Origin: Leptoclinus maculatus
Taxonomy: Eukaryota; Chordata; Actinopteri; Perciformes; Stichaeidae
Assembly: GCA_032191485.1 (NCBI GenBank)
Contig: JAVDOI010000017.1
Span: 1 to 64,000, forward strand
Direction of reading: 5' to 3'
Length of the DNA stretch: 64,000 bases
Every line of letters starts with the position of its first letter. Positions within the stretch are counted from its first letter, which is position 1. The notes below the pieces were generated by a model, which ran no database searches, had not been told where the DNA came from, and saw only the letters and a list, made by a program, of their open reading frames with translations. The position numbers and the translations under genes were made by a program. Below are positions 1-13,445 of the stretch, in pieces.

Positions 1-394
1 GACGATGACAGAGCAGATAGTCAGGAACCAACACGCATCGCAGTCTGATGACAATACTCACGTTGAGTTTTATATTCGTGAAATCTCCGCGTACCGTTGC
101 ATGGATCTGGAAAGCTACACAGTAGTAGCTTTGTCCGCTTTTGTCAAATTAGCAGCGAACAGCTGCCTATAGCTGTCTGGCAAATCCAAAGAGACAGAGG
201 CAGACGCACCAACTTACTGCATGAATACAGTGACTCATTAAATACCATGACTTGTCCTCTACCAGTCCTCCAGTGGATCTCTCTTTATGGTCTATTTGCG
301 GGGGTGCAGCTGCACTTCACGTTCAAGGATTATGGTGTCCATGAGGACGACCTCAAGTTCAACATTTTGTCGTCATCTTGTTTTAGTTTTTTTG

Positions 395-620
395 CAACCA
401 GAAGGGACACTAGAGGGTGGAGCTAATCAGACTGTTAGGCAACCAAAGAGGGTTACAACTAACTTCCATTTCAACTGAAAACACACTGTGAAAGAGTTAA
501 AGGGTTAAAGCTCTAAGACAAACAACGCCGTGGTAGGGACCTGTCAATCACAAGGTAGCCCCGCTCTAAAGCACACACATTGTTGTGGTCTATTTGGGGC
601 CATGTGGTCTAAACTAATAT
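395..620 (+). repeat. dispersed repeat family A, copy 1
   Basis: Shares with copies 2-4 the blocks GAAAACACAC.GTGAAAG, GGTTAAAG, GACCTGTCAATCAC and TAGCCCCGC.CTAAAGCA. Divergent at its 3' side. Family name not recognised; probably a non-autonomous transposon. Confidence 0.55.
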
Positions 621-814
621 GATGTTCTTCTTTTTTGGGACACAGTGGTGGTATTAATATGTCCATGTGGCTCAATAGATAAAACAATTAAGATCATAAA
701 CACAGAAACAAAACTTCATAGTAACCTGGTCACGTGAGCAAGGGGCGAACGGGGGGAACCGTGACACAGATGAACACTAATCCACAACATACTGCGCTGC
801 AAACGCACAATAAA

Positions 815-922
815 TGACTTATCCCTCTCTCTCTCTCTCCCTCTCCCTCTCCTCCTCTCTCTGTCTCTCTCTCTCTCTCTGTCTCTCTCTCCCTCTCCCT
901 CTCTCCCTCTCTCCTCTCTCAC

Positions 923-977
<55 letters not shown>

Positions 978-978
978 C

Positions 979-1009
<31 letters not shown>

Positions 1010-1060
1010 CCTCTCTCTCTCTCCCTCTCCCTCTCCCTCTCCCTCTCTCTCCCTCCTCCC

Positions 1061-1154
<94 letters not shown>

Positions 1155-1256
1155 GCTCTCTCTCTCTCTTCTCTCCCTGGATGTCTCTCTCTCTCTATCT
1201 CTCTCTCTCCCCTCTCTCTCTCTCCCTCTCCCTCTCTCTCTCCCTCTCCCTCTCCC

Positions 1257-1327
<71 letters not shown>

Positions 1328-1430
1328 CTGGATGTCCTCTCTCTCTCTATCTCTCTCTCTCCCTCTCTCTCTCTCCCTCTCCCTCCTCCTCCCTCTCCCC
1401 TCTCCCTCTCCCTCTCCTCTCCTCTCTCTG

Positions 1431-1494
<64 letters not shown>

Positions 1495-1632
1495 CTCTCC
1501 CTGGATGTCTCTCTCTCTCTATCTCTCTCTCTCCCTCTCTCTCTCTCCCTCTCCCTCTCTCTCTCCTCTCCCTCTCTCTGTCCCTCTCCTCTCTCTCTCT
1601 CTCCCTCTCCTCTCCCTCTCTCTCCCTCTCCC

Positions 1633-1672
<40 letters not shown>

Positions 1673-1745
1673 GGTCCTCTCCTCTCTCTCTCTCTCTCTC
1701 CCTGGATGTCTCTCTCTCTCTCTCTCTCCTCCTCCCTCTCTCTCT

Positions 1746-1780
<35 letters not shown>

Positions 1781-1784
1781 ACTC

Positions 1785-1833
<49 letters not shown>

Positions 1834-1834
1834 A

Positions 1835-1865
<31 letters not shown>

Positions 1866-1880
1866 TCTCTCTCTGTCTCA
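815..1880 (+). repeat. (CT)n microsatellite with higher-order structure
   Basis: About 1.07 kb of nearly pure pyrimidine made of CTCTCT and CCCTCT. A non-repeat island CCTGGATGTC recurs near 1177, 1327, 1500 and 1700, each followed by a similar CTCTCTATCTCTC pattern, so the tract consists of 150-200 bp higher-order units. Long Ser/Leu reading frames here are artefacts of the repeat. Confidence 0.97.
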
Positions 1881-2894
1881 CTCCTTCACACAGTCATTTT
1901 AATGATTTAGCCGTGGGATCAGCGAAGACTTAAGGCGTTGAATGGTTCGCATTAAACTGCTGACTTGTGCAAGACCCCGGCTTCGTGGTCCGACAGCCCG
2001 GCCATGTAAGGTGGTCTCACTGGGATATACAGCTGGCACAGAGGGCTGGTCTATGTAAGTTCATGCAAAGAAAGACAACTACAAGAGATTTAACAAAGGT
2101 ACCTGCTGATGAATGTTTTAAATAAACGACTTAGCTCAAACAGCTTTTGAGTTAAGTCTAATGATCTAGTGACTACGTCCTGACATGTGAGTCACTGTGA
2201 AGGTTTGGTTTAATCCCACCTTTGCAGTTGGAACCACATGCAATGCTTCAGGAGAAGACATTAATCATGACTCAAGTGAAACTTAAGTGAAACACCAGGA
2301 GAGCGAGATCTCCACTTCCTGTGAGAGAAAAGTTCATGTTTCAGACCAAGAAAGGAAGAAAGAATGCTCTATTTAGATTTCAGGTAAAATCCACAGTGTG
2401 TTGGGGAGCGTGGGGTCAGTTGGCCAAGTTACAAAGCAACGATGCCGATGCCATTCACCGTGCTCATACTCAGACCTTCTGAATATTCCTCACATCTTAT
2501 TCACAGTTTTGATATCTACAGCATATAAGTAATGTGGCTTCATTCTACCATACGGTTTTTACTCATGCACACATGAATCAACGTATGTTTGAAAGCTTGT
2601 TTTCTGGCCCATCAGGTGATGCTGGTGTTAGTTTGAAGTTCTGTTGGTAGCCAATGGGTCCGAAGGGTGTCCTCTCTGCCTCTGAGACGGTTGGGGACAG
2701 TACTGTAAAAGGTTCCAACCTTGATACGAATCAACAGAAAGCAGACAGAAACAAGACAATAGTAAGTCACCGAGTCAATATTTATTCAAGTAGCAGCCAG
2801 TCAGAAACTTTCCTCTCCAGGGAACCATAGTCTGTGTATGGAACGTGATATGATGTTGATAAAGACAGAAGTAGAAACTGCCTCCACACGAGAG

Positions 2895-3190
2895 GGTGGT
2901 GCAACCGAACCAAACATTTTTAGGGAACCAAACATTGACGACTGAAAACACACCGTGAAAGGGTTAAAGTTCTACGACAGAAACACGGACGACTCCCAGA
3001 CCGGACAACGCTGTGTGGTAGAGACCTGTCAATCACTGTGTAGCCCCGCCCTAAAGCATACCCTGCTTCATGGTCTGTTTGACTCTAAATGGACCATCAT
3101 GTACTAAATGAAGCTGTATTGAAGAAGACTTATAGACCATAAACTCATGTTTACAATGTTTACTGACATCACTGCTCTGGTTTTTGGTTT
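2895..3190 (+). repeat. dispersed repeat family A, copy 2
   Basis: Same orientation as copy 1. Contains CCTGTCAATCAC, TAGCCCCGCCCTAAAGCA, GGTCTGTTTGACTCTAAATG, ACCATCATGTACTAAATGAA and CTGTATTGAAGAAGACTTA, all found reversed at 12720-12905. Confidence 0.75.
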
Positions 3191-3436
3191 GTGTTGTTAC
3201 GATCTCCACTCCACCTCTGTAAACCTCTGGCATCCTGATCTGAAGGTTCTTTAAGTTTGTAATAATTTTTTTTATCATGGACATTGAATTACTCATTTGA
3301 CCATCTTAAGAAAAACTGGATTGTTTTAGTTATTTTCAACCAGGCAGCGGACATGTATCACCACATCACGTCTGGGTATTTAATAGTCTTGGGTGCTAGC
3401 TACAAAGTGATTACAGGCTCATTATGCTTGTAAATA

Positions 3437-3537
<101 letters not shown>

Positions 3538-4631
3538 GTGTGTGTGCTGATTAAAATGACTGTGTGAGCTGCTTTTCTGGCAGCTTGTTGGGGTCGTTAA
3601 TTTCAGCGAGGCTGGATCGAGCTCGTCCCAAAAAACAGGAGGGTGTCAGACACAACTTCAAATATAGACATGTCGCACATCAGCACCCACACACACACAC
3701 ACTACTCTCCCATATATCATCTATATATTTGTAGGAGTTATGTGTCGATACAGAAACCAAAAACAACAACGTCATTTCATCTGGTTCCATCCGCCCAGTG
3801 TGAATACCACACACAGCTCACTGTATGCGCTTTATTTGATCAACTCAACGCCCACGAGACTGCAATACAATCAGTGTATTAACACTTTACACATTGTTTA
3901 TTATTCACTTCATGATGGAAGATTGAGAGGACAGATTTTTCCTATTTTCATAATCTGTTCACAATTACATTTTTGCATTACCGCCATCATCTGGTAAAGA
4001 GTGCTATTACATGGACAGACTGCTTGACCTCATCAGATGAAGCTCAGTTCTGTTGATCTGAATACAACCAAACGCATAATCTTCCTGCGACATCATTTTT
4101 TCGGTTATTTCTGGACCTTTATTTTGAGATATTTTACCAAATTCTCACCTGGTTCTCCGTAACATCCTGCCGCTTCAAATACAAGTTCCAACAATAAATA
4201 CTGAGGTTGGAAAGTCTGCTCTCAGATGTGCTGCCCTACTTCCTGCTTAGCAACAAACGACAGACGGGCGATGTGAGAAACTAACACAGTGGAGCATCTG
4301 GCAGCTAGAGGTTCCCCGTCAGCCAATGTTAGACGTTCGTCAGGTGGACAGAAACACAGCTCACAGTCTATTTGGTTTGAATAGGAAACTGTTTCCTAAT
4401 ACGTTTGACACCACTTAAAAACAATGCGGTATGTCGATGTTGTGTTTTCGGGCTGTTCTGCTGCCCAGAAGTGGACGAAAAAAGAAAATCTTCAATTAAT
4501 TAAACTACTTTAAAGCTACCAATTACCTAACACTATAGCATGTGATACATCATGGGTGTCATTTGTCCTTGCATGATGACACCATGTCTGCTGTCATTCA
4601 TGTCATTTTTTTGGGGGGTTTTATTTTCCAG

Positions 4632-4791
4632 ATTTCGGGCGCATCCGTGGACGAGACTTTGACGGGCGAGGTGATCCTGTCCATTCTTAGAGTGACGGCG
4701 AACAAGCCGGCCCTGTACACATGTCTGGCCTCCAACAGACACAGCGCCGGAGCCAACACCGTCAAGGCAACGGCCAGAGTCACTGTGGCAG
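4632..4791 (+). CDS. musk: musk exon: C-terminal half of Ig-like domain 3
   Basis: The exon follows acceptor tttattttccag and ends at donor G|gtatgag. It starts in phase 0 and ends with one nucleotide of the next codon. It encodes 53 residues, including the Ig signature LYTCLASN that carries the second cysteine of the Ig disulphide; the partner cysteine would be in the preceding exon outside the window. The TANKPALYTC stretch is aligned by eye with the end of vertebrate MuSK Ig3. The domain belongs to the extracellular part. Confidence 0.9.
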
Positions 4792-7700
4792 GTATGAGGC
4801 TGACACCTGTGTGTGTGTTAGTGGGGGAGGGTCTGTGTTAGCTGCCAGTTATATTGTGTTTTGTGTGGCTTCAGCTGTTTGCCCAACCCCCCGCCCCACC
4901 CCCCCCCCCCCCCCCCATTTGTGGTTGCTACCTCAGCCACACTCAGCCACACATCCCATGACCACAGTCTCCTAAACACACACACATCCCCCCCCCCCCG
5001 ACCACACACACTGTCCCTCCACCTGGTTGTCCCTCACAGACCCTATGAGCGGTTGAGAGAAGCACCATGGTTGGTTTCCTTCTCCTGCCGACATTGATTT
5101 TTTGTATCTTGTCCTCCTCTCTCTCCCCTCTCTCTCCTGCTTGTGTTTCTTCAACCGGCATTTCTGGATATTGCCACTTCCCCATAGAGTGGAGGTAAGT
5201 GAAATGCTCCTTATTTCTATAAACTTTTGAACCTGTTGAAGACAATGTGCATTTTAGCTGCAGCCGGTCCGTCAGTCACACATATGGCGTGAGCATGAAT
5301 TTGAACTTTGCTGAACCACAACCCCAGTAACCACATCTGGACTATGTAACTGCAGAGAGAGAGAGACAGAGAGAGAGAGATTTTTTGATTTTTAGAAAAA
5401 CCTTTATTTTCTTTGAACAACATAAAAGAAACAAAAAAACGTTGCCATTGTATTCAATTTGAAACAAATCAGCAAAATTCAGCTACATCCACCACTTGTC
5501 CCTCAGGGGTGGTGGTCCAGAGGAGCACAGCATGCTGCTGAGACCTGGAGTCGTGTCGTCCTGGATCTCCATCCTGTCTCTGTTCACCAGCGGTTCCTTA
5601 TTCTCACTTAGCTCCATCATTGTTCAGCTCTTTCGTCACTTTCTGAACTATTTTTACCAGTCTGAATCCTTCCTGCTTAGTGGAGACCTCCTCTGTCCTT
5701 GCTTCTCATGTGCGATCTGGCAGAGTTGGAGAGCTCTCTTTTGTCAGAGAGGTAGTCCTCCACTTTAGCTCCTCTCACATTTTTACTTCTCCCTCAGATA
5801 TTCCTGTATTTCCTCCAACACTGTAGTCCTTGTGTTCAAAGGGCTCCCTGTCAGCAGCTGCGTCCTCTTCCAGACTGGATTCAGAGTCCTCTTCCGAACT
5901 GGATTCAGAGTCCTCCTCCAGACTGGACTCAGACTCTGCTGCTTCTCCACATCCTCCTGTCGCCACTTTCTTCGCAATTGAGCTTTCGCTGTTTCCTCCC
6001 TGTTTCCTCTTCAGCTGAGGGGCTTTGAGCTGCTCCTCGTCTCCTTCCATGTACCACCTCACTACCTGTAACTGGAGGTCGCTGCTGCTCGGAGGCGGCG
6101 GCGGGCCGGGTCCGAGGACAGCTGCGGCGCTGGGGCGGCAGCTGGAGTCAGTCGAACCGCCGACATGACACGGGGAGCTGGAATCGGTCGGACTGCCGAC
6201 AGGACACGGGGCTCCTCCACCTGTCTTCCAGTACTCTCCCCCCACCTTCTGGACCTCGCTTGCCCCCTCCTCCCTCACCTCTTGTCCCGCACTTGTCCTC
6301 TTCCTCCCTCACCTCCTGGGTTTCACTTGCCCCCTCCTGGGTCTCACTTGTCTCCTCCTCCCTCACCTCTTGTAACCCACTTGTCCCCCTCCTCTCTCCT
6401 CTTTTGGACCCCACCTGTCCCCTCCTGTCCGTCTTGTTTGTCCCCTCTGCCCTCCTCAGTACCTGTCTGGTTCTGGTCCTTATGAGAGCCGTTTTTCTCA
6501 GGACAAAGTCCTGCTCTGAGTGACCCATTCTTCCACAACTGTAACATTTAAAATCATCAGTCGTTGCATAAATGACATAGTCAAAGTCAACATTTAAAAT
6601 CATCAGTCGTTGCATAAATGACATAGTCAAAGTCCTCCACTGTGATCTTGAACACGAGGTTGACCTCCCTGCTCCTGTTGTTGGGGATCATGAACAGCTG
6701 TCTCCTGTGAGACACCACGTGCTTCAGGAGAGGAGACTTGCACCCAGAAGACACCTTCTTCACCTTCGACACTATCTTCCCGTGTCTTTACAGCTCTCTG
6801 GTTACGTCTTCATCTCTGATGAACGGTGGGACGTTGGACACGGTGACTCTCACTGCCGGTGAGCAGAGAGGATAGACGGGTAGGAAGTTACCGCCCACCT
6901 CGATCCCGTTGTCTAACACAGTGTTTGCGTTGTCTATGGTGTCTAAAAAGACGACCACGGCATTGTTCATTCGCGCAGCGGACTTCACGCTGCTGTGGCC
7001 GACAAGCTCCCCCACTGCCAGGCTGCAGTCCTCCACTGAGACCGGGAAACGCGGCAGGATCCTCACGCCGTGTTTCCTCGTTAGCTTGGTCAGGTCCATG
7101 GTGGCGTTTAGCACGCCGCCCAGCACGCGCTGAACGACTGCAAACACCAAACAAAGACCCTAAAACCAGCTAAATGTCCACAAAAAAAGTGAAGAAAAAC
7201 ATCGAAAAATCACTATTAATCGCTCTCAAACACGCTCCGTCAACTTCCTTCCACTCAGAGAGAGAGAGAGAGAGAGAGATTTTTTTGATTTTTTAGAAAA
7301 ACCTTTATTTTCTTTGAACAACATAAAAGAAACAAAAAAACGTTGCCATTGTAATAAATTTGAAACAAATCAGCAAAATTCAGCTACATCCACCATTGTC
7401 CTCAGGGTGGTGGTCCAGAGGAGCACAGCATGCTGCTGAGACCTGGAGTCGTGTCGTCCTGGATCTCCATCCTGTCTCTGTTCACCAGCGGTTCCTTATT
7501 CTCACTTAGCTCCATCATTGTTCAGCTCTTTCGTCACTTTCTGAACTATTTTTACCAGTCTGAATCCTTCCTGCTTAGTGAGACCTCCTCTGTCCTTGCT
7601 TCTCATGTGCGATCTGGCAGAGTTGGAGAGCTTCTCTTTGTCAGAGAGGTAGTCCTCCACTTTAGCTCCTCTCACATTTTTACTTCTCCTCAGATATTCC

Positions 7701-9073
7701 TGTATTATCTTCACACTGTAGTCCTTGCGTTCAGAGGGCTCCCTGTCAGCAGCAGCGTCCTCTTCCAGACTGGATTCAGAGTCCTCTTCCGAACTGGATT
7801 CAGAGTCCTCCTCCAGACTGGACTCAGACTCTGCTGCTTCGCCACATCCTCCTGTCGCCACTTTCTTCGCAATTGAGCTTTCGCTGTTTCCTCCCTGTTT
7901 CCTCTTCATCCGAGGGGCTTTGAGCTGCTCCTCGTCTCCTTCCATGTCCACCTCACTACCTGTAACTGGAGGTCGCTGCTGCTCGGAGGCGGCGGCGGCC
8001 GTGTCCGAGGACAGCTGCGGCGCTGGGGCGGCAGCTGGAGTCAGTCGGACCGCCAACATGACACGGGGCTCCTCCACCTGTCTTCCAGTACTCTCCCCCA
8101 CCTTCTGGACCTCGCTTGCCCCCTCCTCCCTCACCTCTTGTCCCGCACTTGTCTCTTCCTCCCTCACCTCCTGGGTTTCACGTGCCCCCTCCTGGGTCTC
8201 ACTTGTCTCCTCCTCCCTCACCTCTTGTAACCCACTTGTCCCCTCCTCTCTCCTCTTTTGGACCCCACCTGTCCCCTCCTGTCCGTCTTGTTTGTCCCCT
8301 CTGCCCTCCTCAGTACCTGTCTGGTTCTGGTCCTTATGAGAGCCGTTTTTCTCAGGACAAGTCCTGCTCTGATGACCCATTCTTCCACAACTGTAACATT
8401 TAAAATCATCAGTCGCTGCATAAATGACGTAGTCAAAGTCCTCCACTGTGATCTTGAACACGAGGTTGACCACCCTGCTCCTGCTGTTGGGGATCATGAA
8501 CAGCTGTCTCCTGTGAGACACCACGTGCTTCAGGAGAGGAGACTTGCACCCAGAAGACACCTTCTTCACCTTCGACACTATCTTCCCGTGTCTTGACAGC
8601 TCTCTGGTTAGTTCTTCATCTCTGATGAACGGTGGGGACGTTGGACACGGTGACTCTCACTGCCGGTGAGCAGAGAGGATAGACGGGTAGGAAGTTACCG
8701 CCCACACTCGATCCCGTTGTCCAACACAGTGCCCGCGCCCTCCATGGTGTCCAAAAAGACGACCACGGCACTGTTCACTTCGCGCAGCGGACCCCACGCT
8801 GCTGTGGCCGACAAGCTCCCCACTGCCAGGCTGCAATCCTCCACCGAGACCGGGGAAACGCGGCGGGATCCCACGCCGTGGTTTCCCTCGTTAGCTCGGC
8901 CAGGTCCATGGTGGCGTTCAGCACGCCGCCCCAGCACGCGCTGAACGACTGCAAACACCAAACAAAGACCCAAAACCAGCCAAATGTCCACAAAAACACA
9001 CAGAGAGAGACAGAGAGACAGAGAGACAGAGAGACAGAGAGACAGGGACAGAGAGACAGAGAGACAGAGAGAT

Positions 9074-9105
<32 letters not shown>

Positions 9106-9152
9106 AGAGGAGGAGAGGAGAGAGAGAGACAGAGAGAAGAGAGAGAGAGACA

Positions 9153-9186
<34 letters not shown>

Positions 9187-9293
9187 CAGAGAGAGAAGGA
9201 GAGAGAGAGAGAGGACGAGAGAGTGAGAGAGAGAGAGAGAGAGACAGAGAGAGAGAGACAAGAGAGAGCAGAGAAGAGAGAGAGAGAGAGACA

Positions 9294-9325
<32 letters not shown>

Positions 9326-9394
9326 CAGAGAGAGAGAGACAGAGAGACAGAGAGAGAGAGAGGAGAGACAGAGAGAGAGAGAGAGAGATGAGAG

Positions 9395-9426
<32 letters not shown>

Positions 9427-9432
9427 GAGACA

Positions 9433-9476
<44 letters not shown>

Positions 9477-9523
9477 CAGAGAGAGAGACAGAGAGAGAGA
9501 GACAGAGAGAGACAGAGAGAGAC

Positions 9524-9578
<55 letters not shown>

Positions 9579-12394
9579 GAGGGAGAGAGAGGGTAATGTT
9601 GACCTTGGGATGCCTGATTTTCTGAGGTAAGAAAGAAGAAAGAGAGGGTGAATTGCAGGTCACAGACGAACAAAAGGCTTAATGGTTCGATCTTACATGA
9701 TATTCCGACCCATGACCACATCTGGACCGTATATTGACAGGATGTAAAGACAGAGAGAGAAGAAAGACATGGTGGGGTTGATCAAATCACAAGTCAGCTT
9801 CAAGTTCCCCGACATCTGGAGTTTGTAAGTGTTGCAGTATACAGACAGGAGTGAAGGCTGTCAGACAGCAGAGATCCGTGATGTGTGAGACAGACAGACA
9901 GACATGTGGATCATGTCCACGCTGGAGGACAAACAGACATGTGGAAGACGGATAGAGAGCGACACAGAGAGACTGACCGGCAGGTATGACTGATCTTAAA
10001 CAGACAGACAGGATGTAAGTCCATACGAGAATCTGGATGATTTTAAAGAAGATATTTCAGATGTACACCGTGCCTTAAAAAAAACCTCTTTATTAATTTT
10101 GTAGACAAACAGAAAAAATATTGGAAATAAGCAGCTTGAGTTTATTCTTTAAATCCAATTCACGCTTTCTTGACCCCATAACACAATATCCACACCTTAC
10201 GAACACTTTGCTCATCCATCCCTCTTACAGTGAACCCCCCCCCCACACACACACACACACACACACACACCCCCCACCAGACCTTGCACCAAAGAAAGTT
10301 AGTACATGTAAACATGTGTGCATGAAATGCAATCATTTAAATCAATATCACAACATGAAATGAATAAATTGATTCATTAATCGATCACACGCCTCAACAC
10401 AACACAGTGAAGGACAGATTGCTCCCATAGTCGGGATCTATTTCTCACTGTTTTTTTTTTCGTTTTTTGTAAAATACACAGAAACTACGAATGGGTGCAG
10501 GTAACATTATGCCAGATGGCAACTTCTGTAAGTGTCACACGTCTCTATTTACTTTTTTCCAACATTTTTCTTCCATTTAGGTCCATGCGTGGTCACTTGA
10601 CTTCTATCCAGATGTAGTTTATTATGTATAGTGCTAATGCCGAGTCCGACCCGTCATCGATATCAGGGGTTTAGACAATGGACCAACTGTCATACCTGCT
10701 TATCCTCAAAGTAAAAATCTGAATAAAGTGTGATGAACAGATACTATAGATATAAACGCTATACCGCAATTATCTAAAAAAAGGAAATACTTGAAATGTG
10801 TTTATCTTTCTGTGTCATGACTCCTCTTTCCTCATCGAATGTCTATAAACACCCGTCAGTAAATATTTAAGCTGTCAGCAGAGCCAACTCCACACGAGAC
10901 ACTTAATATAGTCCAGGCTGCTCCTGTACAATATACAGCTGCAGTCATGCATGTTTACCTGGAATATGCCTATTTGATCCATTTACAGTACTTAGTCAAC
11001 ATCAATGACATGAATTATTATAGTTTCCTTTCCTGTGTTTTGGAGGACTTTGTATCATTGGAGCTGAGACAGAAAGTCATGCTGACATACATCAACCGAC
11101 TTACAGACACAGACACATGCAGCACTCTCTTCTGCAGTGGGTCAAGCACTTCAACCAGAGAGTCTCTTCTCCCCACGCAGACTCTACAAGGGCGTCTCCG
11201 GCTACTGCAGCGCGTACCGCGGCGACGTGTGCCGCTCCGTCCTGCCAGACGACCTGCTGGTGTTCTTTAACTCCTCCCTCTCGGACCCCGAGGACATGCA
11301 GGAGTACCTGGTCCAGAGCTGGTGGACGGAGCTGGAGGGCCTCAGCACGCTGTGCAGCCCCGCGGCGCGCTCGCTGCTCTGCCACTCCTCCTTCCCCGAC
11401 TGCAACCCGTCAGGGGTGGGACCGGCACCCAAACCCGTCTGCAGGTAGCACACGCGTCTCGCTCTTTGTTGTTGTAGGAATGAATGGATTACTGAATGAA
11501 TGAAGTTGCATCTTCCTCTCTGTCTTGTTCCTTTTCACTAAACAGAGAACACTGCCTGGCAGTGAAGGAGCTGTACTGCCACAAGGAGTGGTTGGTGCTC
11601 GAGGGCAGTTCAGTCCAGCCTGGCTTCCTCAGCTCTGCCTCCAGCTCGCTGCTGCCCAACTGTCAGGCCCTGCCGAGTCTTCGCACAGACCCTGACGCTT
11701 GCACACATGTCCCTTTTGTAGGTAAGGTTGGCCTTACAGAGACAGCTTTGAGTGCCCCCCCCCCACCCAAGAAAAAAGCACGTAATCCAAAATGTGAAGA
11801 ATGTCCTGGACTCCTCTGAAGAGTAAGTTGGAAAAGAGGTTATGACAAGAAGTAAACAATAAATACATTGATTTGATAGAGGCTGCTTAAATCTTGAGCA
11901 CAGCAATCTTCATAAGAGCCTAAAAGAAATGGAGCGTTACGTCAAAGGAAAGCAGCAGTTTTAAAGCAGGCTGATACTGATGATGTCATTAAAGGGTCCG
12001 ACTCAGCTGAGCCAAAATACACAGCTCCAGGCATGTCAGCTTTAAAGGGCCGAGGCGTAGTAGTGGGTATGTTTGCTCTGTAATATAATCAGAACTGTGC
12101 TCAAATGACCCTCAGTGCTGCACAGCTGAGCTTCACAACAAAATGTTCTTTTTTTTCTTATCTGCTCTTTTCTGCATTTCAGACATCAAGAAAGATCAAA
12201 TCACGAGTAAGTTGAAAAAGCGATTAAAGTGGAACACAAACGTCAATCAAATTCATCCATTCAATGAATAGTATTAATGCTGAATGCATTCTGTTTGGTA
12301 TCAACAGCGACGTGTTTCAGCGACAGAGGCCGTTTCTACCAAGGCAGCGCCAATGTGACGAGGTCTGGGGTACCGTGTCAGTCATGGAGCCAAC

Positions 12395-12431
<37 letters not shown>

Positions 12432-13406
12432 TGATTGTTTCTAAAGCCACAATGTCACATCAGCACACAACGTGTTGAACGGATAAACCTTAATACGACT
12501 AAAACACGCAGTGCAGATACCAAAAAACACATGTAAATAGAGATTGGGTCTCGATGTCCAGGCAGTTCCCATCCGGCGTTTGTAGCTATACCTACGAAAA
12601 GAATGCGCAGCAATTCATAGACATCCCACGAAATCCTTTTGTCTGTAATTCACAGGCGGCAACCTCCGGCTCTGACTCCTCTGGTTGTATAGAAGTCTAT
12701 GAGAAAATGACTCTACTTCTCTCTTGATTTATTACCTCAGTAAACATTGTAAACATGAGTTTATGGTCTCAATCTCTAGTTTCAAGTCTTCTTCAATACA
12801 GCATGATGTTCATTTAGTACATGATGGTCCATTTAGAGTCAAACAGACCATAAAGCAGGGGATGCTTTAGGGCGGGGCTTACTGTGATTGACAGAGCCAT
12901 ATATGGAGTCTCTACATCAGTCCTCCTCCTTAACATAACTAAGTATTGTGTATGTATGTAACAAGCGGAAATTGACACGTGTTGCTTGCTTTTGTAGGAA
13001 AACCCACAAAAAATGACGAATACATTGTCGTAAGATATCATACGATTCGTTGTATGAAGATACGGTGCAATATTATATTATCTGCTTATGGAAATGTCCT
13101 CCTGTCATTTAGTCACATGTTTAGACTCATGACTTCACAATCACCACTAAATAAAGATCGTTGAGCAAAGTTCATAATAGTTGTAGGCATGACACAGACT
13201 AATGCCTATATTTATAAGACTCTAGTGTGACTGATATTATGTGTGTGGATGTTCGCTTTTAAATCAAACATTCCTGATCTCTAACCAGAAACAGAAAAAC
13301 ACACAAAAGCACAACACACACACACTCCCTGTGGCCCAAAAGCCTCTTTATGTTTTTATGGCTTTGCTCTGTGAGAGAGTCTGTGAGGGTGAGCTGTTAC
13401 TACTCT

Positions 13407-13445
<39 letters not shown>

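Larger units (their letters stand above)
5195..11180 (+). other. musk: musk intron between microexon and CRD
   Basis: About 6 kb. It contains two tandem - strand LINE ORF1 units (5381-8998), a GA tract (8999-9595), a short CAGACA-rich segment (9880-10010) and a CA run with C-homopolymers (10235-10276). 10280-11180 shows no gene or clear repeat. Confidence 0.75.

Noticed and set aside
814..1933. Long Ser/Leu-rich and Arg/Glu-rich open frames over the CT tract
   Set aside because: Frames in a dinucleotide repeat stay open by composition alone; no start context, splice sites or homology.
8918..9721. Large open frames over the GA tract joined to ORF1-like sequence
   Set aside because: Same compositional effect; the apparent fusion with ORF1 N-terminal sequence only reflects the microsatellite abutting copy B.
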